DNA from: Acidobacteriota bacterium
GTDB taxonomy: Bacteria > Acidobacteriota > Vicinamibacteria > Vicinamibacterales > 2-12-FULL-66-21
DNA length: 64,000 bases
Direction: 5' to 3'
Assembly (NCBI GenBank): GCA_003222675.1
Contig: QHWT01000069.1
Coordinates: 1 to 64,000, forward strand
Positions within the stretch are counted from its first letter, which is position 1. The number at the start of each line of letters is the position of its first letter. The notes below the pieces were generated by a model that was not told the origin of the DNA, did not search any database, and saw only the letters and a program-made list of their open reading frames with translations. This document shows positions 19,456 to 28,018 of this stretch, piece by piece. A program made the translations under genes and the position numbers.

Positions 19456-19549
19456 GCCAGCTGCCAGCTATCAGCTACGACCTATGGATGATCAGCAACT
19501 GGAGCCGGAAACTGGAGGCTGGAAGTTGGAAGCTTGAAGCTGGAAGCTG
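19456..19549. repeat. Inverted word repeat (CAGCTTCC family)
   Basis: CTGCCAGCTGCCAGCTATC on the left faces GGAGGCTGGAAGTTGGAAGC on the right. The right arm ends three bases before the next ATG and supplies the GGAAG purine tract that would serve as its ribosome-binding site. The same word family is found at 31460-31617 and 23345-23416. Confidence 0.65.
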
Positions 19550-19551
19550 AG

Positions 19552-20256
19552 ATGAAACCCACGATTGGAATCACCCGCTGTTCGAAGCTCGATGACTACA
19601 TCGAGTCGGTGAAGCATGCGGGCGGAGAGCCGGTCGTGCTCGAGCCCGGGGACGATCTGCGGGAGAGCCTCGCCCGTGTGGATGGCCTGCTGCTGAGCGG
19701 CGGGCCGGATGTCGACCCGCGGCTGTATGGCGAGACCCCTCATCCCTCGACCGTTGTCGATAGCGATCGCGACACGTTCGAAATCCCGCTGTCGCGCGAG
19801 GCGGTCGCGCGGGACGTCCCGCTGTTCGCGATCTGCCGCGGCGTGCAGGTGCTGAACGTCGCGGCGGGAGGCACGCTCGTGCAGGACATTCCGTCCGCGA
19901 TTAAATCAGAGCTCGATCACTCGATTCAGGAACCGAAGCACGCCGAGGCGCACGACGTGCGGGTCACTCCCGACACCCGGCTTGCTTCGGCGCTCACCCC
20001 GTCGCGTCAGCTCGACACCTGCTCGGTGAACAGCCGGCACCACCAGGCGGTCGCCCGCGTAGCCCCTTCGTTCGTCGTGTCCGCGGTCTCGTCCGACGGC
20101 ATTGTCGAGGCTATCGAGCGCCCCGAGTCCACATTTTGTGTGGGCGTGCAGTGGCATCCGGAGAACTTCTGGCGCACCGGCGAGTTCGACGGGTTATTCG
20201 AAGCGTTCGTCGAAGCTGCGCGGCAGCGGAGGGGCAACGAAGTAGGACGAAGGTAA
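19552..20256 (+). CDS. Class I glutamine-amidotransferase-like hydrolase (gamma-glutamyl-gamma-aminobutyrate hydrolase type, peptidase C26)
   Basis: Cytoplasmic hydrolase of 234 residues related to PuuD, which splits gamma-glutamyl-GABA. The nucleophile Cys is in FAICRGVQVLN, and the His/Glu pair is in VQWHPENF near the C-terminus. GGPDVDP near residue 48 is the usual oxyanion loop. No other putrescine-pathway genes are nearby, so the substrate is not fixed by context. The ATG at 19552 gives the family's usual start (MKPTIGITRC); the frame is open to a TTG at 19534, but that part is repeat sequence. The stop codon lies inside the left arm of the long inverted repeat at 20247-20358. Confidence 0.88.
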   Translation: MKPTIGITRCSKLDDYIESVKHAGGEPVVLEPGDDLRESLARVDGLLLSGGPDVDPRLYGETPHPSTVVDSDRDTFEIPLSREAVARDVPLFAICRGVQVLNVAAGGTLVQDIPSAIKSELDHSIQEPKHAEAHDVRVTPDTRLASALTPSRQLDTCSVNSRHHQAVARVAPSFVVSAVSSDGIVEAIERPESTFCVGVQWHPENFWRTGEFDGLFEAFVEAARQRRGNEVGRR

Positions 20257-20358
20257 CGGATCCTCCAAACGAAGCAACGAACAAACCGAAGCTCAACGAA
20301 GGGTCTTCGTTCGCCTCCGTTGTCTTCGTTGCTTCGTTTCGGGATCCGTTACCTTCGT
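20247..20358. repeat. Long near-perfect inverted repeat between convergent genes
   Basis: The left arm 20247-20281 and the right arm 20325-20358 are about 34 bases each and nearly perfect complements; they begin ACGAAGGTAACGGATCC and differ only around three bases in the middle. The loop itself contains a perfect 7-base hairpin (AACGAAG-GGT-CTTCGTT). It separates the plus-strand hydrolase from the minus-strand methyltransferase and may terminate both. Confidence 0.9.
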
Positions 20359-20373
20359 CATCTCCGCTCTCTC

Positions 20374-21663
20374 TTACTTCGTGCGCTCAAAAATCGCGAG
20401 ACTCTCCACGTGCGGCGTGTTCGGGAAGAGATCGAATGCGCGCAGTGAGGTCAGGAGGTAGCCCGCGTCGAGCAGGCGGCGCGTGTCGCGTGCGAGCGTC
20501 GCGGGATCGCACGAGACGTACACGATTCGCGGTGTCCTGTGCGTGATCACGGCCTCCAGCGCTTCCTTCGAAATCCCGGTGCGAGGCGGATCGACGATCG
20601 TGGTTGCGGCGGGACGGCCGCGCCGCGACGCCAGGTAATCTTCAACACGTGCGATCTGGGCCGCAATCTTCGGTTCGTACGGCCGCGCGTTCCGCCGCAG
20701 ATCGGCGCCGCTCGCACGATCGCCTTCGACGGCCGTGACCTCGAGATACCCCGCCGCGGCGAGCGACACGGCGAACAATCCGACCCCCGCGTAGAGATCG
20801 AGCACTTCACCGCTCTGCGGCACTGCCGCGACCACCGCGTTCACGAGATCGCCGAGCAGATACCGATTTCCCTGGAAGAATGATTCCGCGTGACGCAGGA
20901 GATCGCCGGACACTGCGCGGCCTCCGGTGATCACCGGGAGCGGATCGATGACGACCGCATCGCCGGACACGACCAGCTGACCTCCGGCATTCCGCGCGCT
21001 GAGGCCCAGCAGACCGGTATCGGTCACGATCCGATCCAGCAACGGTGGCGCAATGGCCGCGCCCGAGGCAAGTTCGAGGTGCGCGGCGCGCTGCGCGCCG
21101 GCGATGTTCTCGGTGATCGCCAGCGACGTGACGGAACCGCCGGCCGCGCGATCGATGGACGCCGCAATCCGCCGAACGGTCGCAATCGTCTCGGGCAGGA
21201 GCTGGCGGGTGAGCGCCGCGTCGCACAACTGGTGGGTGCCTTCGCGATAGAACCCGGTGCGGGTGCCTTGTACGTGAAGGCGTGCCCGCATGCGGTAGCC
21301 GTGCTCCGGCGATCCCGCGACGTCGATTGCAAAGTCGATCGGATGCCGCCCCAGGCGCGCGAAGGCGTCGCGGAGAACATCCGCCTTGATCGCCAGCTGC
21401 CGCGGATAGCAGATGTGCGCGTAGAGCGCGCCGCCGCACAGCGGATCGCCATCCGCCTCACGCCGGTCGGGCGATGGCTCGATCACCTCGCGCGCGACGG
21501 CGAAGGCGAGACGCTTGTCCACGCGCTCGATCCAGGCCTGCACGCGCTCGCCGGGAATCGCGCCGCGCACGAGCACGATCTGCCCGAAGTGGCGCGCGAT
21601 CATCCGGCCGCCGGCGGCCGGCTTCTCGATCGTCAGCTCGACCTGCTGGCCTTCGTGCAGCAT
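20374..21663 (-). CDS. 23S rRNA (uracil-5-)-methyltransferase, RlmD/RumA-like
   Basis: SAM-dependent RNA methyltransferase of 429 residues in the TrmA/RlmD family. An N-terminal TRAM domain (about 1-60, MLHEGQQVELTIEKPAAGGR) precedes the catalytic domain with TIVDPPRTG (about 361-369) and the nucleophile Cys385 in VSCDPATLARDTRR. Family members of the RlmD type usually hold a [4Fe-4S] cluster on four Cys. Here the region DPLCGGALYAHICYPRQ keeps only some of these, with CGGA in place of CGGC, so the cluster is probably absent. The target base (U1939, U747 or a tRNA U54) cannot be told from sequence. It starts at ATG 21663, directly after a repeat region. Confidence 0.9.
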   Translation of the reverse strand: MLHEGQQVELTIEKPAAGGRMIARHFGQIVLVRGAIPGERVQAWIERVDKRLAFAVAREVIEPSPDRREADGDPLCGGALYAHICYPRQLAIKADVLRDAFARLGRHPIDFAIDVAGSPEHGYRMRARLHVQGTRTGFYREGTHQLCDAALTRQLLPETIATVRRIAASIDRAAGGSVTSLAITENIAGAQRAAHLELASGAAIAPPLLDRIVTDTGLLGLSARNAGGQLVVSGDAVVIDPLPVITGGRAVSGDLLRHAESFFQGNRYLLGDLVNAVVAAVPQSGEVLDLYAGVGLFAVSLAAAGYLEVTAVEGDRASGADLRRNARPYEPKIAAQIARVEDYLASRRGRPAATTIVDPPRTGISKEALEAVITHRTPRIVYVSCDPATLARDTRRLLDAGYLLTSLRAFDLFPNTPHVESLAIFERTK

Positions 21664-21820
21664 AGGCTTCGGACTTCAGGCTTCGGACCTCGGACCTCGG
21701 GCTTCGGGCTTCAGGCTTCAGGTTCAGGCTTCAAACCTCAGGCTTCGGGTTCCACGCGGCCTCGGGTTCGAGCTTGACCCTGGAGCCTGAACCCCCTGAA
21801 GCCCGAAGCCTGAAGTCTGA
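21664..21820. repeat. Inverted word repeat (GGCTTCGGACTTCAGG family)
   Basis: The left half carries six to eight degenerate copies of GGCTTCGG/GGCTTCAGG and GGACCTCGG. The right end (about 21785-21820) carries their complements (CTGAAGCCCGAAGCCTGAAG), so the two ends pair over about 30 bases. The whole 160-base gap is made of this word. Confidence 0.8.
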
Positions 21821-21825
21821 AGCCA

Positions 21826-22560
21826 TTATTCAAATGTCAGGACCGGCAGCCCAATCTCTTCGCGCACGAGGCGTTCGAACGCGACGTCGACCGCCCGGCT
21901 GCGCGCGTCCGCGGGCATCCGAATCGCGAATGGCGCGATCTCCGCTTCCGCCTCCGTGCGGAGCGCGGCCGTGCGCGTGTCGCCCAGTTCCGCCGCGGCG
22001 GCGGCTACCAGTGTGCGATCGAGCTCGGCGAGACGGTCGATCAGCGCGCGCCGATCGTCGCCGCGCGCGTGCTTCGCTTCCGGCCGGATCCGGTCGACCT
22101 CACGCACGGCTTCATCAACGAGACGGTGAAATCTCTCCGAGCGGGCCGCGCCCGCGCGCGCCGCGGTCAGCCGCGTGATGATCCGCTCGAGATGACCCGG
22201 CAATGTGTCGCGGCGGCCTGTGCTCGCATCGGTTCCGGAGAGCGTCGGCTCCGCCCGATCGCCCGCAGGCGCGACGGTGGTTACACCGACTGCCCGTCGC
22301 CACTCATCAAACAAATCGAGGATGTCCGCTTCACAGAATTCGATTCGCACCGGCCGTCGGCGCGAACCCTTCGCGTAGTATCGTTCGCAGTACTGGTCTA
22401 TCCCGCGGTACGCGATCGTCAGCGGCACGCCTCGCATCGCCCATTCGCACACCTGTTCGAACACGGGCCCGACGATCCGGATCAGATGTCCTTCGTTCTT
22501 GCGGCACAGATACGTTTCAAGTTGTCGGCAGTATTCGGCGGGCTCGATCGACGTGTTCAT
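21826..22560 (-). CDS. Conserved hypothetical protein downstream of coaX
   Basis: Protein of 244 residues that I do not recognise. The N-terminal third (MNTSIEPAEYCRQLETYLCR ... IRIVGPVFEQVCEWAMRGVP) has an alpha/beta look with three Cys, followed by a helical region and a C-terminal helical part rich in Ala, Arg and Glu (about 120-235). No signal peptide or membrane segment is visible. It starts at ATG 22560, overlapping the coaX stop (ATGA), so it is translationally coupled to coaX. The frame is open upstream to 22881, but that part is antisense to coaX. Confidence 0.6.
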   Translation of the reverse strand: MNTSIEPAEYCRQLETYLCRKNEGHLIRIVGPVFEQVCEWAMRGVPLTIAYRGIDQYCERYYAKGSRRRPVRIEFCEADILDLFDEWRRAVGVTTVAPAGDRAEPTLSGTDASTGRRDTLPGHLERIITRLTAARAGAARSERFHRLVDEAVREVDRIRPEAKHARGDDRRALIDRLAELDRTLVAAAAAELGDTRTAALRTEAEAEIAPFAIRMPADARSRAVDVAFERLVREEIGLPVLTFE

Positions 22561-23336
22561 CGCGAGTGGCGTTCCCAGATCAATCGGAGGCCGTCGAGCG
22601 TGAGATTGGCATCCACGTGCTGGATGGCTCGGCTTTCGCCCGAGAGGACGTCGGCAAGGCCGCCGGTCGCGATGACGATCGCCTGCTCCCCTCCCTCGAG
22701 CTCCTTCCGGATCCGCCGCACGAGACCGTCGACCATCTCGACATAACCGAAGAAGAGGCCCGATTGCATCGCGCCTACGGTGTTCTGTCCAATCACCGTG
22801 GAAGGCTTCCGGACCTCGACCCGAGGCAGCCGCGCGGCACGCTGAAAAAGCGCTTCGGCGGAGATCCCGATGCCCGGACAAATCACGCCGCCGAGATACT
22901 CCCCTCCGCGCGAAATGATGTCGAACGTCGTGCCCGTCCCGAAGTCGACAACGATCAGCGGCACGCCGTCCTTTCCGTACTTGTCACGCGCCGCAACCGC
23001 GTTGACGATGCGATCGGCGCCAACGTCGCCGACGGGCGAGTAGCGGACCGGCATGCCCGCGTTCGTCGCATCGACGATGAGCGCCGTACGATGGAAGTAA
23101 CGCTCGGACATTTCTTCCATCGGCCGCGTCAGCGGCGGCACGACCGACGCGATCACGATGCCCAGCAGGTCGGTCACGCGCACGCCGGTCTGCTCGAACA
23201 GGCGCGTGACGAAAATTCCGAGCTCGTCGGCCGTCCGCTCGCGAAGCGCCGCAAGCCTCCAGCTGTGTGTCAGGCGATCGCCGTCGAAGACGCCGATCGT
23301 CACGTTCGTGTTGCCAACGTCAATCGCGAGCAGCAT
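22557..23336 (-). CDS. coaX: Type III pantothenate kinase
   Basis: Cytoplasmic kinase of 259 residues catalysing the first step of coenzyme A synthesis; the type III enzymes are not feedback-inhibited by CoA. It belongs to the ASKHA fold: the phosphate-1 motif is DVGNTNVTIGVFDG (residues 6-19), followed by GADRIVNAVAA and VVDFGTGTTFDII in the middle, all conserved in CoaX. It is next to birA, as in many bacteria, where the two are often adjacent or fused. Start ATG 23336. Confidence 0.95.
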   Translation of the reverse strand: MLLAIDVGNTNVTIGVFDGDRLTHSWRLAALRERTADELGIFVTRLFEQTGVRVTDLLGIVIASVVPPLTRPMEEMSERYFHRTALIVDATNAGMPVRYSPVGDVGADRIVNAVAARDKYGKDGVPLIVVDFGTGTTFDIISRGGEYLGGVICPGIGISAEALFQRAARLPRVEVRKPSTVIGQNTVGAMQSGLFFGYVEMVDGLVRRIRKELEGGEQAIVIATGGLADVLSGESRAIQHVDANLTLDGLRLIWERHSR

Positions 23337-23344
23337 AGGTCAAG

Positions 23345-23416
23345 AAGCGACGAGCTAGAAGCTCGGAGCTGGATAGCACGTGACACGGTTCACTCTAGCT
23401 CCTGGCTCCCAGCTCC
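23345..23416. repeat. Inverted word repeat (GAGCTAGAAGCTCGGAGCTGG family)
   Basis: GAGCTAGAAGCTCGGAGCTG at about 23350-23370 faces CTCTAGCTCCTGGCTCCCAG at about 23393-23412, which read back gives the same word. It fills the coaX-birA gap. Confidence 0.65.
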
Positions 23417-24270
23417 TACACCCAGCGGATCTCGCCCGACAGGATACGATCGATCCCGGTTGCCGTGCGGGCGAGGAGCGCGCCGTCGGGCGCGAGCCCC
23501 GCCGTCACACCCGTGAGTGTGACGCCACCCGGACCATCCCACTCGATGCGCGCGCCCCTCGCGGATGGTGCCAGCGCGAGCCACCTCACGAGCAGCGCGG
23601 CAGGACCACCCGCTTCGATCTCGGTAAGCGCGCGGTTCAACGCGACCAGCGTCTGCGCGAGCACGAGCCCTGCATCGACCGTGCGTCCGAGCTCCGACTC
23701 GATCGACGTCGCGCGATCGGTTAGCTCCGGCGGGAACGCCGCGGGGAGCAGGTTGATTCCGTACCCGAGCACGACGTGCTGCACCTGCTGGCCGTCGCTC
23801 ACCGCTTCGGCGAGAATCCCGGCGAGCTTGCGCCGCGCGCGGAATCCTGCGCTGCCCACGGTGACGACATCGTTCGGCCACTTGATCTCAACAGGAAGGG
23901 CTGTTGCGGCGCGGATGCCTTCCGCGACCGCCACGCCGCCGGCCAGTGTGATCCACGGCGCGAGCGTCACGTGACGGATGATCGTGGATACGTACAAGCC
24001 GGCGCCTGCTGGGGAGAACCATGTCCGGCCAAGCCGTCCGCGACCCGCCGTCTGCGCGCCGGCCACGATGACCGTGCCTTCGGGCTCACCACGCTCCGCG
24101 GCCCGCATGGCGAGATCGTTGGTGGAGCCTGCTTCATCGTGGTACTGAAATCGTGTGCCGAACACCCCCCGCTCGTTGGCTGTCGCATCGAGCGCTGCTT
24201 GGATGTCTCTGACAATCGAAGGGCTCGAAGTTAGAGAAGAGGGCCGAAGGATCTTCTCTTTAGTTTTCAA
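23416..24270 (-). CDS. birA: Biotin-[acetyl-CoA-carboxylase] ligase
   Basis: Biotin protein ligase of 284 residues that activates biotin with ATP and attaches it to the biotin carrier protein. The biotinyl-AMP loop is AGRGRLGRTWFSP (about 75-87), followed by the catalytic KWPNDVV around 129-135. The small C-terminal SH3-like domain is present. There is no N-terminal winged helix, so it is the mono-functional (class I) form without repressor activity. The start is a TTG at 24270 with GAAGGAG upstream; both the first 20 residues and the Shine-Dalgarno sequence lie in repeat-derived sequence, so the true start is uncertain. Confidence 0.93.
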   Translation of the reverse strand: MKTKEKILRPSSLTSSPSIVRDIQAALDATANERGVFGTRFQYHDEAGSTNDLAMRAAERGEPEGTVIVAGAQTAGRGRLGRTWFSPAGAGLYVSTIIRHVTLAPWITLAGGVAVAEGIRAATALPVEIKWPNDVVTVGSAGFRARRKLAGILAEAVSDGQQVQHVVLGYGINLLPAAFPPELTDRATSIESELGRTVDAGLVLAQTLVALNRALTEIEAGGPAALLVRWLALAPSARGARIEWDGPGGVTLTGVTAGLAPDGALLARTATGIDRILSGEIRWV

Positions 24271-24325
24271 TGAAGCTCCTTCGACGCTCCTTCGATTCCT
24301 CGGACACCTTCGATTCCTTCGATGT
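24208..24325. repeat. Inverted word repeat (TCGAAGGA family) spanning the birA start
   Basis: CTCCTTCGACGCTCCTTCG and similar copies (24275-24325) face ATCGAAGGGCTCGAAG (about 24214-24230). On the minus strand this reads as repeated GAAGGAG, so the repeat provides the likely ribosome-binding site of birA. Confidence 0.6.
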
Positions 24326-24328
24326 CCG

Positions 24329-25189
24329 TCAGGAACGCAGCGGTTCCAGCTCGAAGCTCAGATCGGCGGCGGGCGCCGAGTGCGTCAGCGCGCCGACCGA
24401 GACATAATCGGCGCCGGTCGCGGCGAGTTCAGGCAGCCGCTCGATCGTGACGCCGCCGGAGATCTCCACCTGCGCGCGACCGCGCGCGCGACCGACTGCT
24501 TCACGAATCTCTTCGGCGGACAGATTGTCCACGAGGATGATGTCCGCCTCCGCCTGCAACGCTTCGTCGACCTGCGCCAGGCTTTGCGCCTCCACTTCAA
24601 TCGGCATCTCGGGCTTTGCAGCCTTCATGCGCCTTACTGCTTCGAGCACGCCTCCGGCGAGCCGCACGTGGTTGTCCTTGATCAGGATGCCATCATCGAG
24701 GCCGGAACGATGGTTCGTGCCGCTCCCCGCGCGCACGGCGTACTTCTCCAGCGCGCGCAGCGTCGGTGTGGTCTTCCGCGTGTCGAGCACGGTGATGCGG
24801 CCGCCGCTGGCCGCGACGAAGCGTCGCGTGACGGTCGCGATCCCGGAGAGCCGCTGCAGGAAGTTCAATGCCGTCCGCTCAGCGGTGAGCATTGGCGCGG
24901 CGTGCCCCGTCAGCTCGGCGGCGACATCGCCCGGCTCACACGGCTCACCGTCGTGCTTCAGGCCGCTGAACGTGCAGCCGGGATCGAGCTGGCGGAACGT
25001 CTCCGCGGCGACGTCGAGTCCCGCGATGACGCAGTGGCTCTTCGCGATGATGACGCCGCGCGCTCTGAGATCCGATGGCACGGTGGCCTCCGTCGTGACG
25101 TCTCCCCATCCGAGATCTTCGGCAAGCGCCCGGCGCACCGTCTCGCGATAGAGCGCCGGGTCGAGGGCCTGAAACGGAATCGTCTTCAT
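24329..25189 (-). CDS. nadC: Nicotinate-nucleotide pyrophosphorylase (quinolinate phosphoribosyltransferase)
   Basis: De novo NAD pathway enzyme of 286 residues converting quinolinate and PRPP to nicotinate mononucleotide. The N-terminal part contains ALAEDLGWGDVTTEA; the barrel contains TRKTTPTLRALEKYAVRAGSGTNHRSGLDD in overlapping parts, where the Arg, Lys and His contacts to quinolinate are conserved. LDDGILIKDNHV and the C-terminal ISGGVTIERL phosphate loop complete the signature. No nadA or nadB is in the window. Start ATG 25189. Confidence 0.96.
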   Translation of the reverse strand: MKTIPFQALDPALYRETVRRALAEDLGWGDVTTEATVPSDLRARGVIIAKSHCVIAGLDVAAETFRQLDPGCTFSGLKHDGEPCEPGDVAAELTGHAAPMLTAERTALNFLQRLSGIATVTRRFVAASGGRITVLDTRKTTPTLRALEKYAVRAGSGTNHRSGLDDGILIKDNHVRLAGGVLEAVRRMKAAKPEMPIEVEAQSLAQVDEALQAEADIILVDNLSAEEIREAVGRARGRAQVEISGGVTIERLPELAATGADYVSVGALTHSAPAADLSFELEPLRS

Positions 25190-25213
25190 TCGGCGCGCTC
25201 CTCAGCCTGGCGA

Positions 25214-25303
25214 GGCTGCTGAAAACGCAGCTTGGATGCTGAATGTCAAATCCCGAATGCCGGATTTCAATTAGTTGCAACCATTCAGCATTCGGCATCG
25301 ACA
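25214..25303. repeat. Inverted word repeat (GATGCTGAATGCC family)
   Basis: GGATGCTGAATGTCAAATCC and CGAATGCCGG on the left face CCATTCAGCATTCGGCATC on the right. The same word appears at 34685-34740 and 44023-44099. It lies between nadC and valS. Confidence 0.65.
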
Positions 25304-25323
25304 TCGGCTTTTTCAACAAGCTG

Positions 25324-27903
25324 TTACGGTTCCGACCCCGCAAGCTCCACGACGACCTCGAGCGCGTCAGCCGTTTCAACGACGAGATCCTGAATCAGGC
25401 CCGACGCGCGGAGGTCAGCTTCGGCCGACGACAGGAGCGGACGATCGGCCGCCGGCACACGCACGACCGCGCGCGTCACCAGCGTCTTCAACGGCCGCTG
25501 CTCCTCCGATTTCTTTTTTCGAATCTCTCCGAGAACGGCTGCCGCGAGCCCGAGCGCACGCACCGCCTCATCCTGCTCGCCACCCGCCGCGCGGAACAGT
25601 TCGTCGGCTCCGGGCCACGACGCGGCGTGGATCGATCCCGGGCGCCACCACGACCACACTTCTTCAGTGACGAATGGCAGGAACGGCGCGAAGACGCGCA
25701 GCAATGCCGAGAGCGCGACGAGCAGCGCCGCGTTTGCGGACGCCGCGGCGGCCGGCCCCTGATCTCCGTAACGCCGCGATTTCACGAGCTCGAGATAGTT
25801 GTCGCAGAAAAACCAGAAGAGCGATTCACTCCGCTCGAGGACGCGCGCGTAGTTGCAATCCTCGAGGTCGTCGGTTGATTCGCGAACGAGGCGTCCAATC
25901 ATCGTCAGCAGTCCTCGATCGACCGCTGCGACCACTTCTCCGCTCCCTTCCGCGTTCGCGAGCACGAACTTCGATGCGTTCAGCAGCTTGATCGCGAGGC
26001 GCCGCCCGACCTTCATCTGCCCGGTGTCGAAGGCGGTGTCGGTTCCCGGCCGGCCGCTCGCGGCCCAATAGCGCACGCCGTCGGACCCGTGCTCCTCGAG
26101 CAGGCCCTTCGGGGTGACGACGTTCCCCTTGGATTTCGACATTTTCTTGCGATCGGGATCGAGTACCCATCCCGAAATCGCCGCGTTGGTCCACGGCAGC
26201 GTGCCGAACTCGAGCTCCGCCCGCAGCACGGTCGAGAACAGCCACGTCCGGATGATGTCGTGCGCCTGGGGACGAACGTCCATGGGGAACACGCGCGCAA
26301 ACAGATCGGGATCCTCGAGCCAACCACCCGCGATCTGCGGGGTCAGCGACGAGGTCGCCCATGTGTCCATGACGTCGGGGTCGCCGCCAAAGCCCCCCGG
26401 CTGATCCCGCTGCTCAGCGCGGTAGCCGTCGGGGATGTCGGTGGACGGATCGATCGGCAGGCGATCTTCACGCGGCAGTATCGGGTGTATGTAGTCGCGC
26501 GTCCCGTCTTCGAGCATGGGATACCAGACTGGAAACGGCACACCGAAGAACCGCTGTCGGCTGATGCACCAGTCGCCATTGAGCCCGTTGATCCAGTTCT
26601 CGAGCCGCGCCTGCATGTAAGGTGGATGCCACCGCAGCTCGCGCGCGCGCTGCAGCAGCGCGTCTCGAAACGCCATCGTCCTGACGAACCACTGACGGCT
26701 CGTGACGATCTCGAGTGGACGGTCCCCTTTCTCGTAGAACTTCACCGCGTGGGTGATCGGACGCGGCTCCCCGACGAGATCGCCGCTCTGCTGCAGCAGC
26801 TCGACGACCTTCGCACGCGCCTTCGCGGCAGAGAGGTTCGTCAATTGATCGTACGCCTGCTGCGCCCGCGCGGAGTTGTCCGCTTCCCATCCTTCGCTGC
26901 CCCACGCCACGGGACGCAGGGCGCCGTTCGGCTGGATGATCGCGCGCACGGGGAGCGAGAGCGCGCGCCACCACAGGACGTCCGTGACGTCGCCGAACGT
27001 GCAGATCATCGCGATGCCGGACCCCTTTTCGGGATCGGCGAGCTCGTGCGCCTTCACGGGCACGCGGACGCCGAACAGCGGCGTGATGACGTCCTTGCCG
27101 AAGAGCGGCCTGTACCGCTCGTCGTCTGGATGCGCGACGAGCGCCACGCACGCCGGGATCAGCTCGGGCCGGGTCGTTTCGATGAAGACCGGCTCCCCCT
27201 CGTCGCGCGCAAATTTGATGCGGTGGTATGCGCCGGGCTGCTCGCGATCCTCGAGCTCCGCCTGTGCGACGGCTGTGCGGAAGTCCACGTCCCACAACGT
27301 TGGCGCTTCGAGTTGATAGGCGTGGCCCTTGTGGAACAGGCGGAGAAATGACAGCTGCGAGATCCGCTGCGCGCGGCGATCGATCGTCGCATAGGTCATG
27401 CCCCAGTCGACCGAGAGTCCGAGATAGCGCCACAGCGCCTCGAACGCCTTCTCGTCTTCAGCCGTCAACCGCGCGCACAGCTCGATGAAATTCGGACGCG
27501 ACACTGACATCGGCTGCTTGCCAGGTTTGTCCGGCGCCTGGAAGTTCGGATCGTACGGCAGCGATGGATCGCAGCGGACGCCGAAGTAGTTCTGCACGCG
27601 ACGCTCGGTGGGAAGGCCGTTGTCGTCCCATCCCATCGGGTAGAAGACGGCCTTGCCGCGCATGCGCTGGAAGCGCGCGATGACGTCGGTATGCGTATAG
27701 GAAAACACGTGGCCGACGTGCAGTGAACCGCTGACGGTCGGCGGTGGCGTATCGATCGAATAGACCGCGGTGCGCGGGCGCGTGCGATCGAAGCGATAGA
27801 CGCCCGACTCGTCCCAGCGCGCCATCCACTTGGCTTCGAGCCCTTCGAGCGCCGGTTTCTCCGGCACGCGCACGGGATGGTTCAGGTCCAGGCCAGAGGG
27901 CAT
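25324..27903 (-). CDS. valS: Valyl-tRNA synthetase
   Basis: Class I synthetase of 859 residues charging tRNA-Val and editing threonine. The HIGH-type motif is HVGH at 62-65 in SGSLHVGHVFSYT, and KMSKS is at 587-591 (KKMSKSKGN). A CP1 editing domain lies between them (about 200-400), and the anticodon-binding helices are at the C-terminus. The typical C-terminal coiled coil of E. coli ValS is reduced, in line with the shorter length. The ATG at 27903 opens a normal N-terminus (MPSGLDLNHPVRVPEKPALE); the frame extends to 27981, but that part is repeat sequence. Confidence 0.95.
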   Translation of the reverse strand: MPSGLDLNHPVRVPEKPALEGLEAKWMARWDESGVYRFDRTRPRTAVYSIDTPPPTVSGSLHVGHVFSYTHTDVIARFQRMRGKAVFYPMGWDDNGLPTERRVQNYFGVRCDPSLPYDPNFQAPDKPGKQPMSVSRPNFIELCARLTAEDEKAFEALWRYLGLSVDWGMTYATIDRRAQRISQLSFLRLFHKGHAYQLEAPTLWDVDFRTAVAQAELEDREQPGAYHRIKFARDEGEPVFIETTRPELIPACVALVAHPDDERYRPLFGKDVITPLFGVRVPVKAHELADPEKGSGIAMICTFGDVTDVLWWRALSLPVRAIIQPNGALRPVAWGSEGWEADNSARAQQAYDQLTNLSAAKARAKVVELLQQSGDLVGEPRPITHAVKFYEKGDRPLEIVTSRQWFVRTMAFRDALLQRARELRWHPPYMQARLENWINGLNGDWCISRQRFFGVPFPVWYPMLEDGTRDYIHPILPREDRLPIDPSTDIPDGYRAEQRDQPGGFGGDPDVMDTWATSSLTPQIAGGWLEDPDLFARVFPMDVRPQAHDIIRTWLFSTVLRAELEFGTLPWTNAAISGWVLDPDRKKMSKSKGNVVTPKGLLEEHGSDGVRYWAASGRPGTDTAFDTGQMKVGRRLAIKLLNASKFVLANAEGSGEVVAAVDRGLLTMIGRLVRESTDDLEDCNYARVLERSESLFWFFCDNYLELVKSRRYGDQGPAAAASANAALLVALSALLRVFAPFLPFVTEEVWSWWRPGSIHAASWPGADELFRAAGGEQDEAVRALGLAAAVLGEIRKKKSEEQRPLKTLVTRAVVRVPAADRPLLSSAEADLRASGLIQDLVVETADALEVVVELAGSEP

Positions 27904-28018
27904 ATCTGGGAAAGAATATCGTGATTTGGCGATTTTCAGATTTGGTGATTTGGTGACTCGTGGGCGCGAAACGATCCGCAATCACCACATCACTGAATCA
28001 CTCGACCACCGAATCGAT
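27904..28018. repeat. Inverted word repeat (GATTTGGTGA family)
   Basis: GATTTGGCGATTTTCAGATT and GGTGATTTGGTGAC on the left face CAATCACCACATCACTGAATC and ACCACCGAATCGATTCACC on the right. It fills the gap between the response regulator and valS, and is the same family as 1815-1912 and 3838-3949. Confidence 0.7.
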
